Assembly: GCF_005117025.1 (NCBI RefSeq)
Contig: NZ_SWCO01000004.1
Span: 22,241 to 86,240 of the forward strand
Length of the DNA stretch: 64,000 nt
DNA from: Alteromonas portus
Lineage (GTDB): Bacteria > Pseudomonadota > Gammaproteobacteria > Enterobacterales > Alteromonadaceae
Direction: 5' to 3'
The notes under the pieces were generated by a model. That model made no database searches and had not been told where the DNA came from. It worked only from the letters and a program-made list of their open reading frames with translations. Numbering within the stretch: position 1 is the stretch's first letter; each line of letters starts with the position of its first letter. Positions 31,126 through 40,374 of this stretch are shown here, piece by piece. A program made the position numbers and the translations under genes.

Positions 31126-31567
31126 TAAAGCCCCACAGTTCTCACTGCAAAACCAAGACGACGAGACCGTTTCTTTAACCGATTTTTCTGGTAAAAAGGT
31201 ACTGGTTTACTTTTATCCTAAAGCGATGACGCCAGGCTGCACGGTTCAGGCACAGGGCCTGCGCGATGTGAACGAAGAGCTCAAGGCGAAAAACGTGGTT
31301 GTGCTAGGTGTAAGTCCAGATGCCGTAAAGCGTTTGCCCAAGTTTATTGAAAAAGAGAATCTTAATTTTACCCTTCTTTCCGACGAGGACCACGCGGTAG
31401 CGGATGCTTTTGGCGTGTGGGGGCCAAAGAAGTTTATGGGCAAAGAATACGACGGTATTCATCGCCAAACATTCTTAATCGATGAAAACGGAGTTATTGA
31501 GCACGTATTCAATAAGTTCAAAACAAAAGAGCACCACACTGTAGTACTTGATTACTTGAACAGTTAA
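31103..31567 (+). CDS. bcp: Thioredoxin-dependent thiol peroxidase Bcp, single-cysteine form
   Basis: Peroxiredoxin Q of 154 residues. The peroxidatic Cys46 lies in YPKAMTPGCTVQ. In E. coli Bcp the resolving Cys is five residues later; here position 51 is Gln (CTVQAQ), and no other cysteine occurs in the protein. It must therefore work as a 1-Cys enzyme regenerated by an external thiol. AAGGA before ATG 31103 supports the start inside gcvR, so the two genes are translationally coupled. Confidence 0.95.
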   Translation: MKTLQAGDKAPQFSLQNQDDETVSLTDFSGKKVLVYFYPKAMTPGCTVQAQGLRDVNEELKAKNVVVLGVSPDAVKRLPKFIEKENLNFTLLSDEDHAVADAFGVWGPKKFMGKEYDGIHRQTFLIDENGVIEHVFNKFKTKEHHTVVLDYLNS

Positions 31568-31582
31568 CTCAGCCTCAAATAC

Positions 31583-31621
31583 AAAAAAGCCCCGGCAACG
31601 AAATATTGCCGGGGCTTTTTT
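31583..31621. terminator. Strong bidirectional terminator after bcp
   Basis: A 16-bp perfect stem AAAAAAGCCCCGGCAA / TTGCCGGGGCTTTTTT around a 7-base loop. It serves gcvR-bcp and the convergent perM. Confidence 0.92.
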
Positions 31622-31636
31622 ATGAGAATCAATGCA

Positions 31637-32710
31637 CTATTTTACTTCGTCGGGTATAGCCACTGGGTTACTAGACCACGCCGTAATAACGGCTTTTACT
31701 AGAGTGGCAAGAGGAATTGCGAAAAATACGCCCCAAAAGCCCCATAGCCCGCCAAATACCAAGACCGCAACAATGATGTAAAGAGGGTGCAGGCTTACCG
31801 CTTCAGAAAACAACAAGGGGACCAGTAAATTACCATCTAACGCTTGAATGATGCCATACGCTATCATTAAGTACCAAAACTCTGGCGATATACCCCACTG
31901 AAACATAGCAACGACCGCTACTGGAATGGTTACCACTGCCGCACCAATATATGGAATGAGCACAGAGAAACCGACTAAAACACCAAGCAAAATGGCATAT
32001 CGCAAATCCATAAGTACAAAAGTTACGCAACTCACTACACCAACAATGATTATTTCAATCACTTTGCCGCGAATATAATTGGCAATTTGAGAGTTCATCT
32101 CGTGTCCAACTTGTGTGATCAAGCGACGCTCTTTTGGCAATAACCGAGAGATACTCTCAACAAAAAACAATTTGTCTTTCAACATGAAAAACACCATCAA
32201 CGGCACCAGAACTACGTAAACAAGCAACGCGGCCAAATTAGCAATGTTGCTAAACGAAGCAGAAATTAACGTTTCCCCCACTTCCACGAGTTTGTCATTT
32301 AGCCCCTCCATCATCTGGTGTATTTGATACACCTGCACATAGTCTGGGTATTTGTCAGGTAGCGTTAAAATCCATTCCTGCGCCTTCTGCCAAATCAACG
32401 GCGTTTCTTGAATAAGATTCACACTTTGTTTAGAGATAATGGGAACCAAACCAATTAAGGTTAAAATAGTCACCGTGATAAAGCCAAACAACACCACAGC
32501 ACATGCTAAGGTGCGACCAACCCCTATGCTAACTAAACGGCTCACAGGCCAATCAAGCAGGTACGCTATTACAGCAGCGACTAATACAGGCATGATTAGT
32601 TCGCCCCACAGCAGCAATACTGCCGTGGTCAGAAGAATCAAAATTAGCAGCATCGCTGCATCAGGGTCAGAAAATTTGCGTCGGTACCAACGACCAAAAA
32701 CGCTAATCAT
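31637..32710 (-). CDS. perM: AI-2E family transporter PerM
   Basis: 357 residues from ATG 32710 (AGG seven bases upstream), starting MISVFGRWYRRKFSDPDAAM like E. coli PerM. The frame stays open 11 codons further up. Seven to eight transmembrane helices, with the family core LLPKERRLITQVGHEMNSQI and the C-terminal GGLWGFWGVFFAIPLATL. The family is diverse (AI-2 export, Na+/H+ exchange in others), so the substrate is not assigned. Convergent with bcp and divergent from bepA, as in E. coli. Confidence 0.9.
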   Translation of the reverse strand: MISVFGRWYRRKFSDPDAAMLLILILLTTAVLLLWGELIMPVLVAAVIAYLLDWPVSRLVSIGVGRTLACAVVLFGFITVTILTLIGLVPIISKQSVNLIQETPLIWQKAQEWILTLPDKYPDYVQVYQIHQMMEGLNDKLVEVGETLISASFSNIANLAALLVYVVLVPLMVFFMLKDKLFFVESISRLLPKERRLITQVGHEMNSQIANYIRGKVIEIIIVGVVSCVTFVLMDLRYAILLGVLVGFSVLIPYIGAAVVTIPVAVVAMFQWGISPEFWYLMIAYGIIQALDGNLLVPLLFSEAVSLHPLYIIVAVLVFGGLWGFWGVFFAIPLATLVKAVITAWSSNPVAIPDEVK

Positions 32711-33073
32711 AGAAACGCCTAGAAATAACCAAGAATAGGACACGCATCATAGTTGATAGCGCTAGCAATTAGCAATAAGTAGTAGTTAAGAATCTTTCAA
32801 AATCAAACTGGTATGATGTTTTTACAGTATTATGATTAGTGTGTAGAGTAGTTGTAGAACAAAATGCGATAAAGTGTTTCAAAATACGTAATGCATAGCA
32901 TTGAAACGGTGAAGTATACCTCCGTAAATCCCGGTCTCGTGCATGTAAAAGCGATACCTTAATTATTGCAATTGCATTTAACCGGACATAATAAGAAATA
33001 AAATTGAAACTGTTTAACAACTTAGTGCTCTAAGCGTTAAGCAGTATTAAACACGTACAATGATTGTAGGTTC
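32711..33073. promoter_or_regulatory. perM-bepA divergent intergenic region
   Basis: 363 bp, A+T-rich, containing the promoters of both genes. I looked for a sigma-E type promoter (GAACTT-N16-TCTGA), since bepA is a sigma-E gene in E. coli, and saw no clear match. No RNA gene recognised. Confidence 0.4.
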
Positions 33074-34537
33074 ATGAGAAAAAAGTTTTCAGCATCTTTG
33101 GTTGCCCTTTCCTTCGTGCTCACATCGAGCTTAACGGCTGTTGCACAGGATGCTAAGTACAGCAATAAAAATGCCTTGCCCGAGATAGGTGTTGTAGCCT
33201 CGGATGCTATATCTTTAGATAAGGAAATGATTGTAGGCGATGCGGTAATGCGGCAGATGCGTGGTCAGAGCCCTATTATCTCGGACCCCGTATTAGACGA
33301 ATACCTTCAAGACATTGGTAATCGATTAGTTGTGCACGCTGACAACGCAAAGTTTCCTTTTGAGTTTTTTTGGGTTAACAACGACGCTATTAACGCGTTT
33401 GCGTTCTTCGGCGGCCATATTGGTGTTCATACCGGCTTAATGCGCCGTGCAGAAAATGAAAGCGAATTAGCGTCGGTACTTGCTCACGAAATATCTCACG
33501 TTACGCAGCGCCATATTGCTCGACGCATGCAGGCACAACAACGCTCTTCACCTTTAGCTTTGGCTTCTCTTATTGGTGGTGTGCTAATCGCTATGGCGAA
33601 CCCAGAAGCGGGAATTGCGGCTATGCAAGCCGGTACAGCGGCCTCAGCGCAACTGCAAATTGACTACACCAGATCAAATGAACAGGAAGCTGACAGAATT
33701 GGTATTGCCATGCTGGCAAGAGCAGGCTTTGACCCAAACGCCGCGGCCTCATTTTTCTCAACCATGGCGGAAGAATACCGTATGGTGTCTCGTCCACCTG
33801 CACGTCTCCTTACTCACCCCCTAACAGAAACCCGTATTGCTGATGCAAGAAATCGCGCTGGTGATTACCCAAGACGCTATTTGCCAATCAATAAACAATT
33901 TGAGTTAGCAAAAGCGCGTATAAAAGCCCGCTACTCTTTTGGAGCTGACTACGCGATTGAGTATTTTGAAGCGGCCGTTGCACAAGATGTACAGCGTAGC
34001 AAAGAGGCGTCTCTTTACGGTTTGGCTTTGGCATATATGCGCTCCGAGAAAATCGAGCAGGCCAAAAAATTAATGGATGAGCTTATTGTTAATGACAAAG
34101 GCAATCTTTTCTATCTCGACGCGATGACTGATATTTATATCTCTATGGGCCAGCCATTAAAAGCCGTAGAGATGCTGAAGCCTCACGTTACGCATAACCC
34201 TAGAAACCAAGTATTGGCACTTAATCAGGCGAACGCGTTAATAAGCGCACAAAAATATGATGATGCCATTTCATTACTAAAGGACTTCTTACTAGTTAGA
34301 AAGGATTATCAGATTGCCCATCAGTTAATGAGCGAAGCTTACCAGAAGTCAAAAAGGTTTTCGCAAATGCATCAAAGCAAAGCTGAAGTTTATGCCCTTT
34401 ACGGTGCTTACAATCGCGCGGTGGACGAACTTCAATATGCGTATAACTTTGCAGGCGATGACCATCTTGAAAAACAGCGTATAAGGGCGCGAATAAAACA
34501 ATTTCGCGATCAAGAAGAGCGCTTAGAGCAATTATAA
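33074..34537 (+). CDS. bepA: Periplasmic metalloprotease/chaperone BepA
   Basis: M48-family zinc protease that with the BAM complex degrades or matures stalled LptD and other outer membrane proteins. 487 residues, the same as E. coli BepA. Signal peptide (RKKFSASLVALSFVLTSSLT, cleaved near VAQ), zinc site HEISH (138-142) with the third ligand near Glu203 in NEQEADRIG, then a C-terminal TPR domain (about 310-485). Neighbour perM upstream and yfgD downstream match E. coli. Confidence 0.95.
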   Translation: MRKKFSASLVALSFVLTSSLTAVAQDAKYSNKNALPEIGVVASDAISLDKEMIVGDAVMRQMRGQSPIISDPVLDEYLQDIGNRLVVHADNAKFPFEFFWVNNDAINAFAFFGGHIGVHTGLMRRAENESELASVLAHEISHVTQRHIARRMQAQQRSSPLALASLIGGVLIAMANPEAGIAAMQAGTAASAQLQIDYTRSNEQEADRIGIAMLARAGFDPNAAASFFSTMAEEYRMVSRPPARLLTHPLTETRIADARNRAGDYPRRYLPINKQFELAKARIKARYSFGADYAIEYFEAAVAQDVQRSKEASLYGLALAYMRSEKIEQAKKLMDELIVNDKGNLFYLDAMTDIYISMGQPLKAVEMLKPHVTHNPRNQVLALNQANALISAQKYDDAISLLKDFLLVRKDYQIAHQLMSEAYQKSKRFSQMHQSKAEVYALYGAYNRAVDELQYAYNFAGDDHLEKQRIRARIKQFRDQEERLEQL

Positions 34538-34593
34538 ACAATAACATTGCTGCTATGCCGTTGTTTCAATCGCTTTTCCCTTTATCACTAAAT

Positions 34594-35103
34594 TTACCCA
34601 GCGCCTTTTAATTCGTTAAGGCGCTGGCGCAAGCTTGATGCTGTCACCTCACCCATCAGTGTCTCTTTTACCTCTCCGTCGGGGCCAATTATATAAGTAG
34701 CTGGCAGGTATGGCGGCTTCGACATGGGTAATTTAATGTCAGGGGCACTTACGATAACAGGCACCGTGATATTAAACTCTTTTGTCATGGTAATGAGTTC
34801 AGACTTTGTTTTTGGGTCGTAATTAATGGCAAATAACTGGGTGTTGTCGGGACGCGACTGATGAAAAGACGCTAATTCAGGCATTTCTCGAAGACACGGT
34901 GCACACCACGGCGCAAAGTAATTAATGACCACCCATTGACCTTGAAGATCATGCCAGCGGTATGATTCTCCATCTAAGGTTTCAAAATCCTCTTGAAGAC
35001 TCTGATAAGTGAATGCGCCCGCCAAAACGGCAGCAGTGAAAAGGAGAACAAGAAGGACTGGATTAGTTTTACCCACATTTCTTAAAAACGGTGAGAACAA
35101 CAT
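34594..35103 (-). CDS. TlpA-like membrane-anchored thioredoxin
   Basis: 169 residues: one N-terminal transmembrane anchor (PVLLVLLFTAAVLAGAFTY), then a periplasmic thioredoxin fold with active site WCAPC (CxxC) in NYFAPWCAPCLREMPELA and the cis-Pro segment YLPATYIIGPDG. Such proteins reduce periplasmic disulfides or support cytochrome c maturation; the client is not evident. GGGAG precedes the ATG. It converges with bepA. Confidence 0.88.
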   Translation of the reverse strand: MLFSPFLRNVGKTNPVLLVLLFTAAVLAGAFTYQSLQEDFETLDGESYRWHDLQGQWVVINYFAPWCAPCLREMPELASFHQSRPDNTQLFAINYDPKTKSELITMTKEFNITVPVIVSAPDIKLPMSKPPYLPATYIIGPDGEVKETLMGEVTASSLRQRLNELKGAG

Positions 35104-35322
35104 GCAACTCCCTAATTTCTTGTATTTTATCCATAGTGCCAGATTCTCATGTGCTTCTCTAATAGAATTTTAAGCGTAAAATTTATGGAACTCGTTCTTT
35201 TCTACCCAGTGAAATAGGGATAATGCTCAATTTATTAAGAGTTACCGGTAAACTGCTTGATATTCGAAGGCAAAAACGCAATAGTTCGCGCCAAAAGAAA
35301 CAATCGGTAAAAAGGGGCATTT

Positions 35323-35676
35323 ATGTCAGACATCACTATTATTCACAACCCACGTTGCTCTAAAAGCAGACAAACACTTGCGTTACTTGAAGAAAAAGGT
35401 GCTACTCCGTCTGTTGTCGAATATCTGAAGCACCCTTTAAATGCTCAAGAGCTCAAATCGATATTTAAAAAACTTAACGTTGGATCGGTTAGAGAAATGA
35501 TGCGTACTAAAGAGACAGAATACAAAGAGGCAAATTTAGGCGACGACGCTGTATCTGACGACGCACTGTTTGATGCCATGGCTGAAACACCAAAGCTTAT
35601 CGAGCGTCCAATTGTCATAAAAGGCAACGAGGCACGAATTGGTCGTCCACCTGAAGCGGTATTGGAAATATTATAG
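35323..35676 (+). CDS. yfgD: ArsC-like arsenate reductase family protein (YfgD type)
   Basis: 117 residues with the ArsC signature HNPRCSKSRQTLALLEEKG (catalytic Cys12) and the C-terminal IERPIVIKGNEARIGRPPE. The position between bepA and hda equals that of E. coli yfgD, and no arsR, arsB or arsH is nearby. A role in arsenate resistance is therefore unproven; it may be a general glutaredoxin-linked reductase. GGGG precedes the ATG. Confidence 0.9.
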   Translation: MSDITIIHNPRCSKSRQTLALLEEKGATPSVVEYLKHPLNAQELKSIFKKLNVGSVREMMRTKETEYKEANLGDDAVSDDALFDAMAETPKLIERPIVIKGNEARIGRPPEAVLEIL

Positions 35677-36284
35677 TGCACCCAGTTCTTGTACTTTATT
35701 ACAGCCGTCATGGCAGCACGAAGCGTCTTGCCGATGCCATTGCGCAAGGTATATCGTCACAAGATGTGCCGGTTATTGTACGCACAGTTAAAAGTCTCAA
35801 TGACGTTAGCGACGCAAACGCACAAGTGAGAAATGATGCCTCTAGTGCTGCACCTGAAGTGACGCTACAAGAACTTGAGCAGTGTAGCGCTCTAGCGCTG
35901 GGAAGCCCTACCCGCTTTGGTAATATGGCAGCGCCGGTAAAGCACTTCTTGGATTCAACGAGTAGCCAGTGGTTAAAAGGTGCATTAATTGATAAACCTG
36001 CCTGTGTATTTACATCATCTTCGTCAATGCATGGCGGGCAAGAGTCAACGCTACTTTCTATGATGGTCCCACTTATTCATCACGGCATGGTAATTTGTGG
36101 CCTACCGTATAGCGAGCCTGAGCTTCACAATACCACAATGGGAGGAAGCCCATACGGTGTTACGCACGTTGCGCACCACAGTTTAAGTGCGCCAGAGCAG
36201 CTAAGCTCAGATGAAAAAGCACTGTGTTTTGCACAAGGCAAGCGTTTAGCCACATTCGCCAGGAAGTTAGCAAGCAACGTTTAA
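35676..36284 (+). CDS. wrbA: WrbA-type NAD(P)H:quinone oxidoreductase
   Basis: 202-residue flavodoxin-fold protein starting at GTG 35676, which shares one base with the yfgD stop (TAGTG). The FMN-phosphate loop is YYSRHGSTKRLA; the next flavin loops are GSPTRFGNMAAPVKHFLD and TSSSSMHGGQESTL. Two-electron quinone reduction protects against semiquinone stress. Translational coupling with yfgD is likely. Confidence 0.9.
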   Translation: MHPVLVLYYSRHGSTKRLADAIAQGISSQDVPVIVRTVKSLNDVSDANAQVRNDASSAAPEVTLQELEQCSALALGSPTRFGNMAAPVKHFLDSTSSQWLKGALIDKPACVFTSSSSMHGGQESTLLSMMVPLIHHGMVICGLPYSEPELHNTTMGGSPYGVTHVAHHSLSAPEQLSSDEKALCFAQGKRLATFARKLASNV

Positions 36285-36358
36285 ACTGCACTGTACCTAT
36301 TAGGCGTTAATGCACAATTAACGCAAGCAATAAAATTTTATATCATCGGAGAATAAAC

Positions 36359-36781
36359 ATGGCACCAGATACGCGTTTTTTTCGCTATCTAGCACTAATT
36401 AGCCACACAGGGTTGATCGTATGGATATCACTTTGGCAGTTTACATTTACTAAAGCGCATACCTACTCACCGTTGTTTATTGCCTTATTTTACATTTTAC
36501 CTTTATTGCTCCCCTACTGGGGTGTGCTAAAGGGCAAACCTTATACGCATGCATGGGCTAACTTCGTTGTTTTATTTTATTTAATTCACGGCTGCACCGT
36601 TGCATATGCAGTACCTGATGAACGGTGGTATGCGGTAGTAGAAATTATCTTATGTACCGGAATGTTTGTTGGCTGTAGCGCATTTGCCAGAAAACGCGGT
36701 CGCGAATTAGGGCTTGGGCTTAAAAAGCTAAAAGAAGAAATGCAGGAAGAAAAAGCCCGTTTCGAACAGACTAAGCAATAA
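36359..36781 (+). CDS. DUF2069 membrane protein
   Basis: 140 residues with four predicted transmembrane helices and a charged coiled tail (LKKLKEEMQEEKARFEQTKQ). The family signature is PYWGVLKGKPYTHAWANFV. GGAGAA precedes the ATG. Function unknown; linked to wrbA and yfgD in many Alteromonadales by my recollection. It converges on hda. Confidence 0.82.
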   Translation: MAPDTRFFRYLALISHTGLIVWISLWQFTFTKAHTYSPLFIALFYILPLLLPYWGVLKGKPYTHAWANFVVLFYLIHGCTVAYAVPDERWYAVVEIILCTGMFVGCSAFARKRGRELGLGLKKLKEEMQEEKARFEQTKQ

Positions 36782-36852
36782 TAATTGAATGAAAGGCTAT
36801 GATATTTTAAGCCACTTAGTCTTGTCATACGAGGGAGATAAATATCAACTAG

Positions 36853-36973
36853 CCCACGCTTTAGCTAGTTTAGGTTAAGCCCACACTTTAGCTAGTTTAG
36901 GTTAAGCTCTCGCTTTAGCTAACTTAGGTTAAGCTCACGCTTTAGCTAATTTAAGTTAAGCTCACGCTTAACC
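36853..36973 (-). repeat. 27-bp tandem repeat covering the 3' end of hda
   Basis: Four full units (36853-36879, 36880-36906, 36907-36933, 36934-36960) and about 13 bases of a fifth. The unit on the plus strand is near CCCACGCTTTAGCTAGTTTA followed by GGTTAAG. The unit nearest hda contains the hda stop codon and last codons. Read in the hda frame, each copy spells LKRELNLN-stop with small changes (LKRELNLS*, LKRELNLN*, LKCGLNLN*), so frame and TAG are kept in every unit. Confidence 0.9.
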
Positions 36974-37683
36974 ATGCCCACAGAAAGTCTCTTTTGTTCT
37001 TGGAGTGAGCGCGTATCTAAGCGAGCTAACAAGGACATGAGGCTTTTGAGATCCCGTTCACTGTGATGCAATAAGAACTGTAGTGCTTGGTTTGAAAGTT
37101 TCAAACCACGCTCTGCGGCTCGCAGGCGAACAGCTTCTTCACGGCCGTTATCATCGAGCTGATTAACATGATAGATAACCCCCCATGCTAGTCGTGAACG
37201 CAAGTCGGGCAAGACAAAAGCTGGGTTTGAAGGGCCTAGATGGCTGGTACATATGACCATCGCTTGTTTTGTTTCGATAACGCGATTTAAAAGATCGAAC
37301 AGTGCCTCTTCCCAACGCATATCGCCCGCTATTGCGTGAATATTGTCCAACGCAATAAGCGACAAATTCTCAAGCCCCTCGAAAATATCTAGCGACCAGG
37401 CCTTATGATCATTAAGGTTCAAATAAAGATGATTAACCGATTTACCCGCCAATTGATGACAGGCGGCAAACAGCAAGTGGCTTTTACCAACCGCAGTGCT
37501 GCCTAACAAGGTTAACAATGGTAGTTGCAGCGAAGTCAGCGGCCCTAATTCTTGAGCAGTTCGCCAAAGTGGTAAGGCATCTACAATCTGCTCAAGAACT
37601 GAAACGACTTCTTCGTTGCCTGTTGTAACAAAACTATCGAAGTTTTCGTCAACGGGTAACGTTACAGGCAAAGGCAACTGCAT
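36946..37683 (-). CDS. hda: Hda, regulatory inactivator of DnaA
   Basis: DnaA-related AAA+ protein that, bound to the DNA-loaded beta clamp, stimulates ATP hydrolysis by DnaA after initiation. 245 residues. The clamp-binding peptide QLPLPV is at the very N-terminus. Walker A is GSTAVGKSHLL and Walker B IALDNIH; the lid has the arginine-bearing LPDLRSRLAWG. It follows the DUF2066 gene by 6 bp. Its last codons and stop lie in a 27-bp tandem repeat. Confidence 0.95.
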   Translation of the reverse strand: MQLPLPVTLPVDENFDSFVTTGNEEVVSVLEQIVDALPLWRTAQELGPLTSLQLPLLTLLGSTAVGKSHLLFAACHQLAGKSVNHLYLNLNDHKAWSLDIFEGLENLSLIALDNIHAIAGDMRWEEALFDLLNRVIETKQAMVICTSHLGPSNPAFVLPDLRSRLAWGVIYHVNQLDDNGREEAVRLRAAERGLKLSNQALQFLLHHSERDLKSLMSLLARLDTRSLQEQKRLSVGMVKRELNLN

Positions 37684-37689
37684 GCTAAA

Positions 37690-39030
37690 TTAATTGCTCC
37701 AATAAAAACTGTGTCCCTGCACGGTTTGTCCGTATGCGTCTGTCACAGGGCGCAATTTATTTTCCAACTTAATGTTGTTAAGTAAATCTTCAACGGTCCC
37801 CACTAGGGTAAGAGAATACGTCGCTACAGTTCCTGCTTGTTCTACCAGCGTTGCGTTTTCGATTACGCTTAAGCTGTTCAAATAGTCTGTGGCATTTGCA
37901 TAGCTTCCAATTGAACCAATGTTAGCAATTGAAACCTTGATAACTTCGCGTTCCGATTCATCAATGCCAACAATAGCATAAAGGGATGAAAGGTAATTCG
38001 AATACGCATCCACGAGTTGATTACCCAACGCTTGCGGTGAATCACCGTAAATGCTTCCGTAGCTTACTTTCCCACCGCCGATGAAAACCCAATCTAGCGC
38101 GTAGTCACCTTCATCTGCGCGCTTGGCATAATTGGCAAATTCGTTCATGGTAAAAGGTACTGTAGTGTTTTCTACTGGCCCCCGCTCTTCAGATACGACT
38201 TCTTCGGACACTGTTTCTTGTGTACCGTTTTCATAGGCATTTAATTGGTCGTTTTGACGCCTGACTTGTGCCTCGCCAGTGAGTACATTGTCTAATGACT
38301 CCACCGTGCCAGAGGGCACAACGTTTTCAGGTAAATCGGGGATCGCACTGGGGTCATTACGATACACCCTTGCACCAATGATGTTATCGACACTGTATCG
38401 CATTGATGCTTTACGTAGCGGCTCAACAAAGCGTCCCCATACATCATAGGTGGAAATATTGACGTTGTCGGTTAAGTCCATCAAAGGCAGGCTAAGGGGG
38501 ACACCTCGCTCTTTTGCGGTTTGCTTTAACGCATGCTGTAAGTCTGTATTCAACGACTCTTCAAGTATAACGCGGGTTTCGTTTTCGTCTTCTTGTGCTA
38601 GCCACACAATAGTCTCTGGGCGTCTATCGCCCCATAGCGGCAAGAGTTCCCGTTGCAATATATCATTAAGCTTAGCCTGATCGAATTCGGCGATGTAATA
38701 CGTTCTGTTGTTATCAAACGCAAAGCGATATGAGCGCAGTAACGACTGAGGTGAGGACAAGGCTGCTTTCACTCCGGGGTTATCAAGCACACGGGTGCTG
38801 CCTGACATCTTTATGAATACTTGCCTTAATGCCTTTTTAAGCGCCGCCTGTTGAGTACGTTGAGTTTGATCTTCAACTTGTATTTGCGCTTCGTTAACAA
38901 CTACGCGCTGAGCTGCCTGCGTAAAAGCACTACAGCTAAGCATTGCTAAAAATGAGACGCCCAAAATAGCTTTTAACCGTACTCTCTTTTTATATGTCTC
39001 ATTGGTGTTACGCATTACTGCCGTCGACAT
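37690..39030 (-). CDS. DUF2066 exported protein
   Basis: 446 residues from ATG 39030 (GGAG five bases upstream); an open frame starts nine codons earlier. A signal peptide is visible (RLKAILGVSFLAMLSCSAFT, cleaved near QAAQ), so a periplasmic location is likely. The DUF2066 core includes ALKKALRQVFIKMSGSTRVL and SLLRSYRFAFDNNRTYYIAE. Middle region (about 255-290) is low-complexity and acidic. Function unknown. It lies upstream of hda and divergent from purM, as in Shewanella and Vibrio. Confidence 0.85.
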   Translation of the reverse strand: MSTAVMRNTNETYKKRVRLKAILGVSFLAMLSCSAFTQAAQRVVVNEAQIQVEDQTQRTQQAALKKALRQVFIKMSGSTRVLDNPGVKAALSSPQSLLRSYRFAFDNNRTYYIAEFDQAKLNDILQRELLPLWGDRRPETIVWLAQEDENETRVILEESLNTDLQHALKQTAKERGVPLSLPLMDLTDNVNISTYDVWGRFVEPLRKASMRYSVDNIIGARVYRNDPSAIPDLPENVVPSGTVESLDNVLTGEAQVRRQNDQLNAYENGTQETVSEEVVSEERGPVENTTVPFTMNEFANYAKRADEGDYALDWVFIGGGKVSYGSIYGDSPQALGNQLVDAYSNYLSSLYAIVGIDESEREVIKVSIANIGSIGSYANATDYLNSLSVIENATLVEQAGTVATYSLTLVGTVEDLLNNIKLENKLRPVTDAYGQTVQGHSFYWSN

Positions 39031-39333
39031 TGACACTCCATACCTTCTTAAAATCAATTCCTTACCTACCCAATAATGAGCTAAGCCTTTTTCAAAATTC
39101 GTTTGAAATCAGTCTACCATTCACGTTGATTGCTCTGGTTCACAGAGCAAGACACTTCGCTAAGCAAGATGTTCACCAAAAGATAGCGTTCTATTGTCTT
39201 TTATATTGTGTTTAATTTCACCCTTAAAATAAAAAAGATCAAAAAGCGCATAAAATAGCAGCTACAAATTGGACTTGTGTCGACTTGCTGGTAGAATCCG
39301 CGGTTTTCTACCTCTTAGTTTCAGGGCCCAACC
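39031..39333. promoter_or_regulatory. DUF2066-purM divergent intergenic region
   Basis: 303 bp. The purM-proximal end carries the promoter listed separately. The rest is A+T-rich. No PurR operator (ACGCAAACGTTTNCNT) was recognised. Confidence 0.5.
39269..39297 (+). promoter_or_regulatory. Probable sigma-70 promoter of purMN
   Basis: TTGGAC, a 17-bp spacer and TAGAAT (five of six matches to TATAAT) preceded by TGG, giving an extended -10. It lies about 36 bases before the purM GTG. Confidence 0.6.
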
Positions 39334-40374
39334 GTGAGCGAAAATAAAACCTCTTTAAGTTACAAAGATGCAGGCGTAGATATCGATGCAGGTAATCAAC
39401 TCGTTGAACGCATAAAATCTGTTACCAAAAAAACCCATCGACCAGAAGTAAAAGGTAATTTGGGTGGTTTTGGTGCACTTTGCGAACTGCCTACAAAATA
39501 TAAAAAGCCGCTACTTGTTTCAGGTACTGACGGCGTGGGTACAAAACTAAGAGTTGCTATGGATGCAAACCGTCATGATGGCGTTGGTATCGACTTAGTA
39601 GCAATGTGCGTAAATGACCTTATTGTACAAGGTGCCGAGCCCCTATTCTTTCTAGATTACTATGCAACAGGTAAACTTGACGTTGATGTTGCAGCGTCAG
39701 TAGTTACCGGCATTGGTGCGGGTTGTGAACAAGCAGGCTGTGCACTTATTGGTGGTGAAACTGCTGAAATGCCTGGTATGTACCACGATGGCGACTACGA
39801 TATTGCAGGTTTCTGCGTAGGCGTGGTTGAAGCTGATAAGGTTATTGACGGCACTAACGTTAAACCAGGTCAAAAACTAATTGCGCTGGGTTCTTCGGGC
39901 CCTCATTCAAACGGTTACTCATTAGTTAGAAAGATTATTGAAGTTAGCGGTGCTGATGTGAATGCAGACCTTAACGGTAAGCCAATAATCGACCAGCTTC
40001 TTGAGCCTACTCGCATTTATGTTAAGTCGGTATTGGCGCTACTCGAAAAAGTTCAAGTAAGTGCTATCTCTCACATTACCGGTGGTGGTTTCTGGGAAAA
40101 TATTCCTCGCGTACTTCCAGAAGATGCAAAAGTGGTTATTGACGAAAGTACATGGGAATGGCCTGCAATTTTCTCATGGTTGCAAGAAAACGGTAACGTG
40201 ACTCGACACGAAATGTACCGTACCTTTAACTGCGGCGTAGGCCTTGTGATCGTAGTAGATGAAAACGACACTGATGCAGCGCTTAACATCCTTAAGCAAC
40301 ACGGCGAAAACGCATGGGTAATCGGTGATATCGCTGCAAAAGACGGTGAAGAGCAAGTAGAGATTAACGCGTGA
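39334..40374 (+). CDS. purM: Phosphoribosylaminoimidazole synthetase (AIR synthase)
   Basis: Makes AIR from FGAM with ATP. 346 residues from a GTG start (AGGG eight bases upstream) beginning [20 protein letters not shown]. Signatures: [46 protein letters not shown] and the C-terminal [16 protein letters not shown]. It overlaps purN by 4 bp. Confidence 0.97.
   Translation: MSENKTSLSYKDAGVDIDAGNQLVERIKSVTKKTHRPEVKGNLGGFGALCELPTKYKKPLLVSGTDGVGTKLRVAMDANRHDGVGIDLVAMCVNDLIVQGAEPLFFLDYYATGKLDVDVAASVVTGIGAGCEQAGCALIGGETAEMPGMYHDGDYDIAGFCVGVVEADKVIDGTNVKPGQKLIALGSSGPHSNGYSLVRKIIEVSGADVNADLNGKPIIDQLLEPTRIYVKSVLALLEKVQVSAISHITGGGFWENIPRVLPEDAKVVIDESTWEWPAIFSWLQENGNVTRHEMYRTFNCGVGLVIVVDENDTDAALNILKQHGENAWVIGDIAAKDGEEQVEINA

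Noticed and set aside
35323..35676. Arsenic resistance operon
   Set aside because: No arsR, arsB, acr3 or arsH is nearby; the gene has the position of E. coli yfgD.
36853..36973. CRISPR array suggested by regular 27-bp repeats
   Set aside because: The repeats are contiguous with no spacers, and they arise from the hda coding end.
38994..39215. 73-residue plus-strand frame before purM
   Set aside because: It overlaps the DUF2066 signal-peptide region antisense and lacks a ribosome site.
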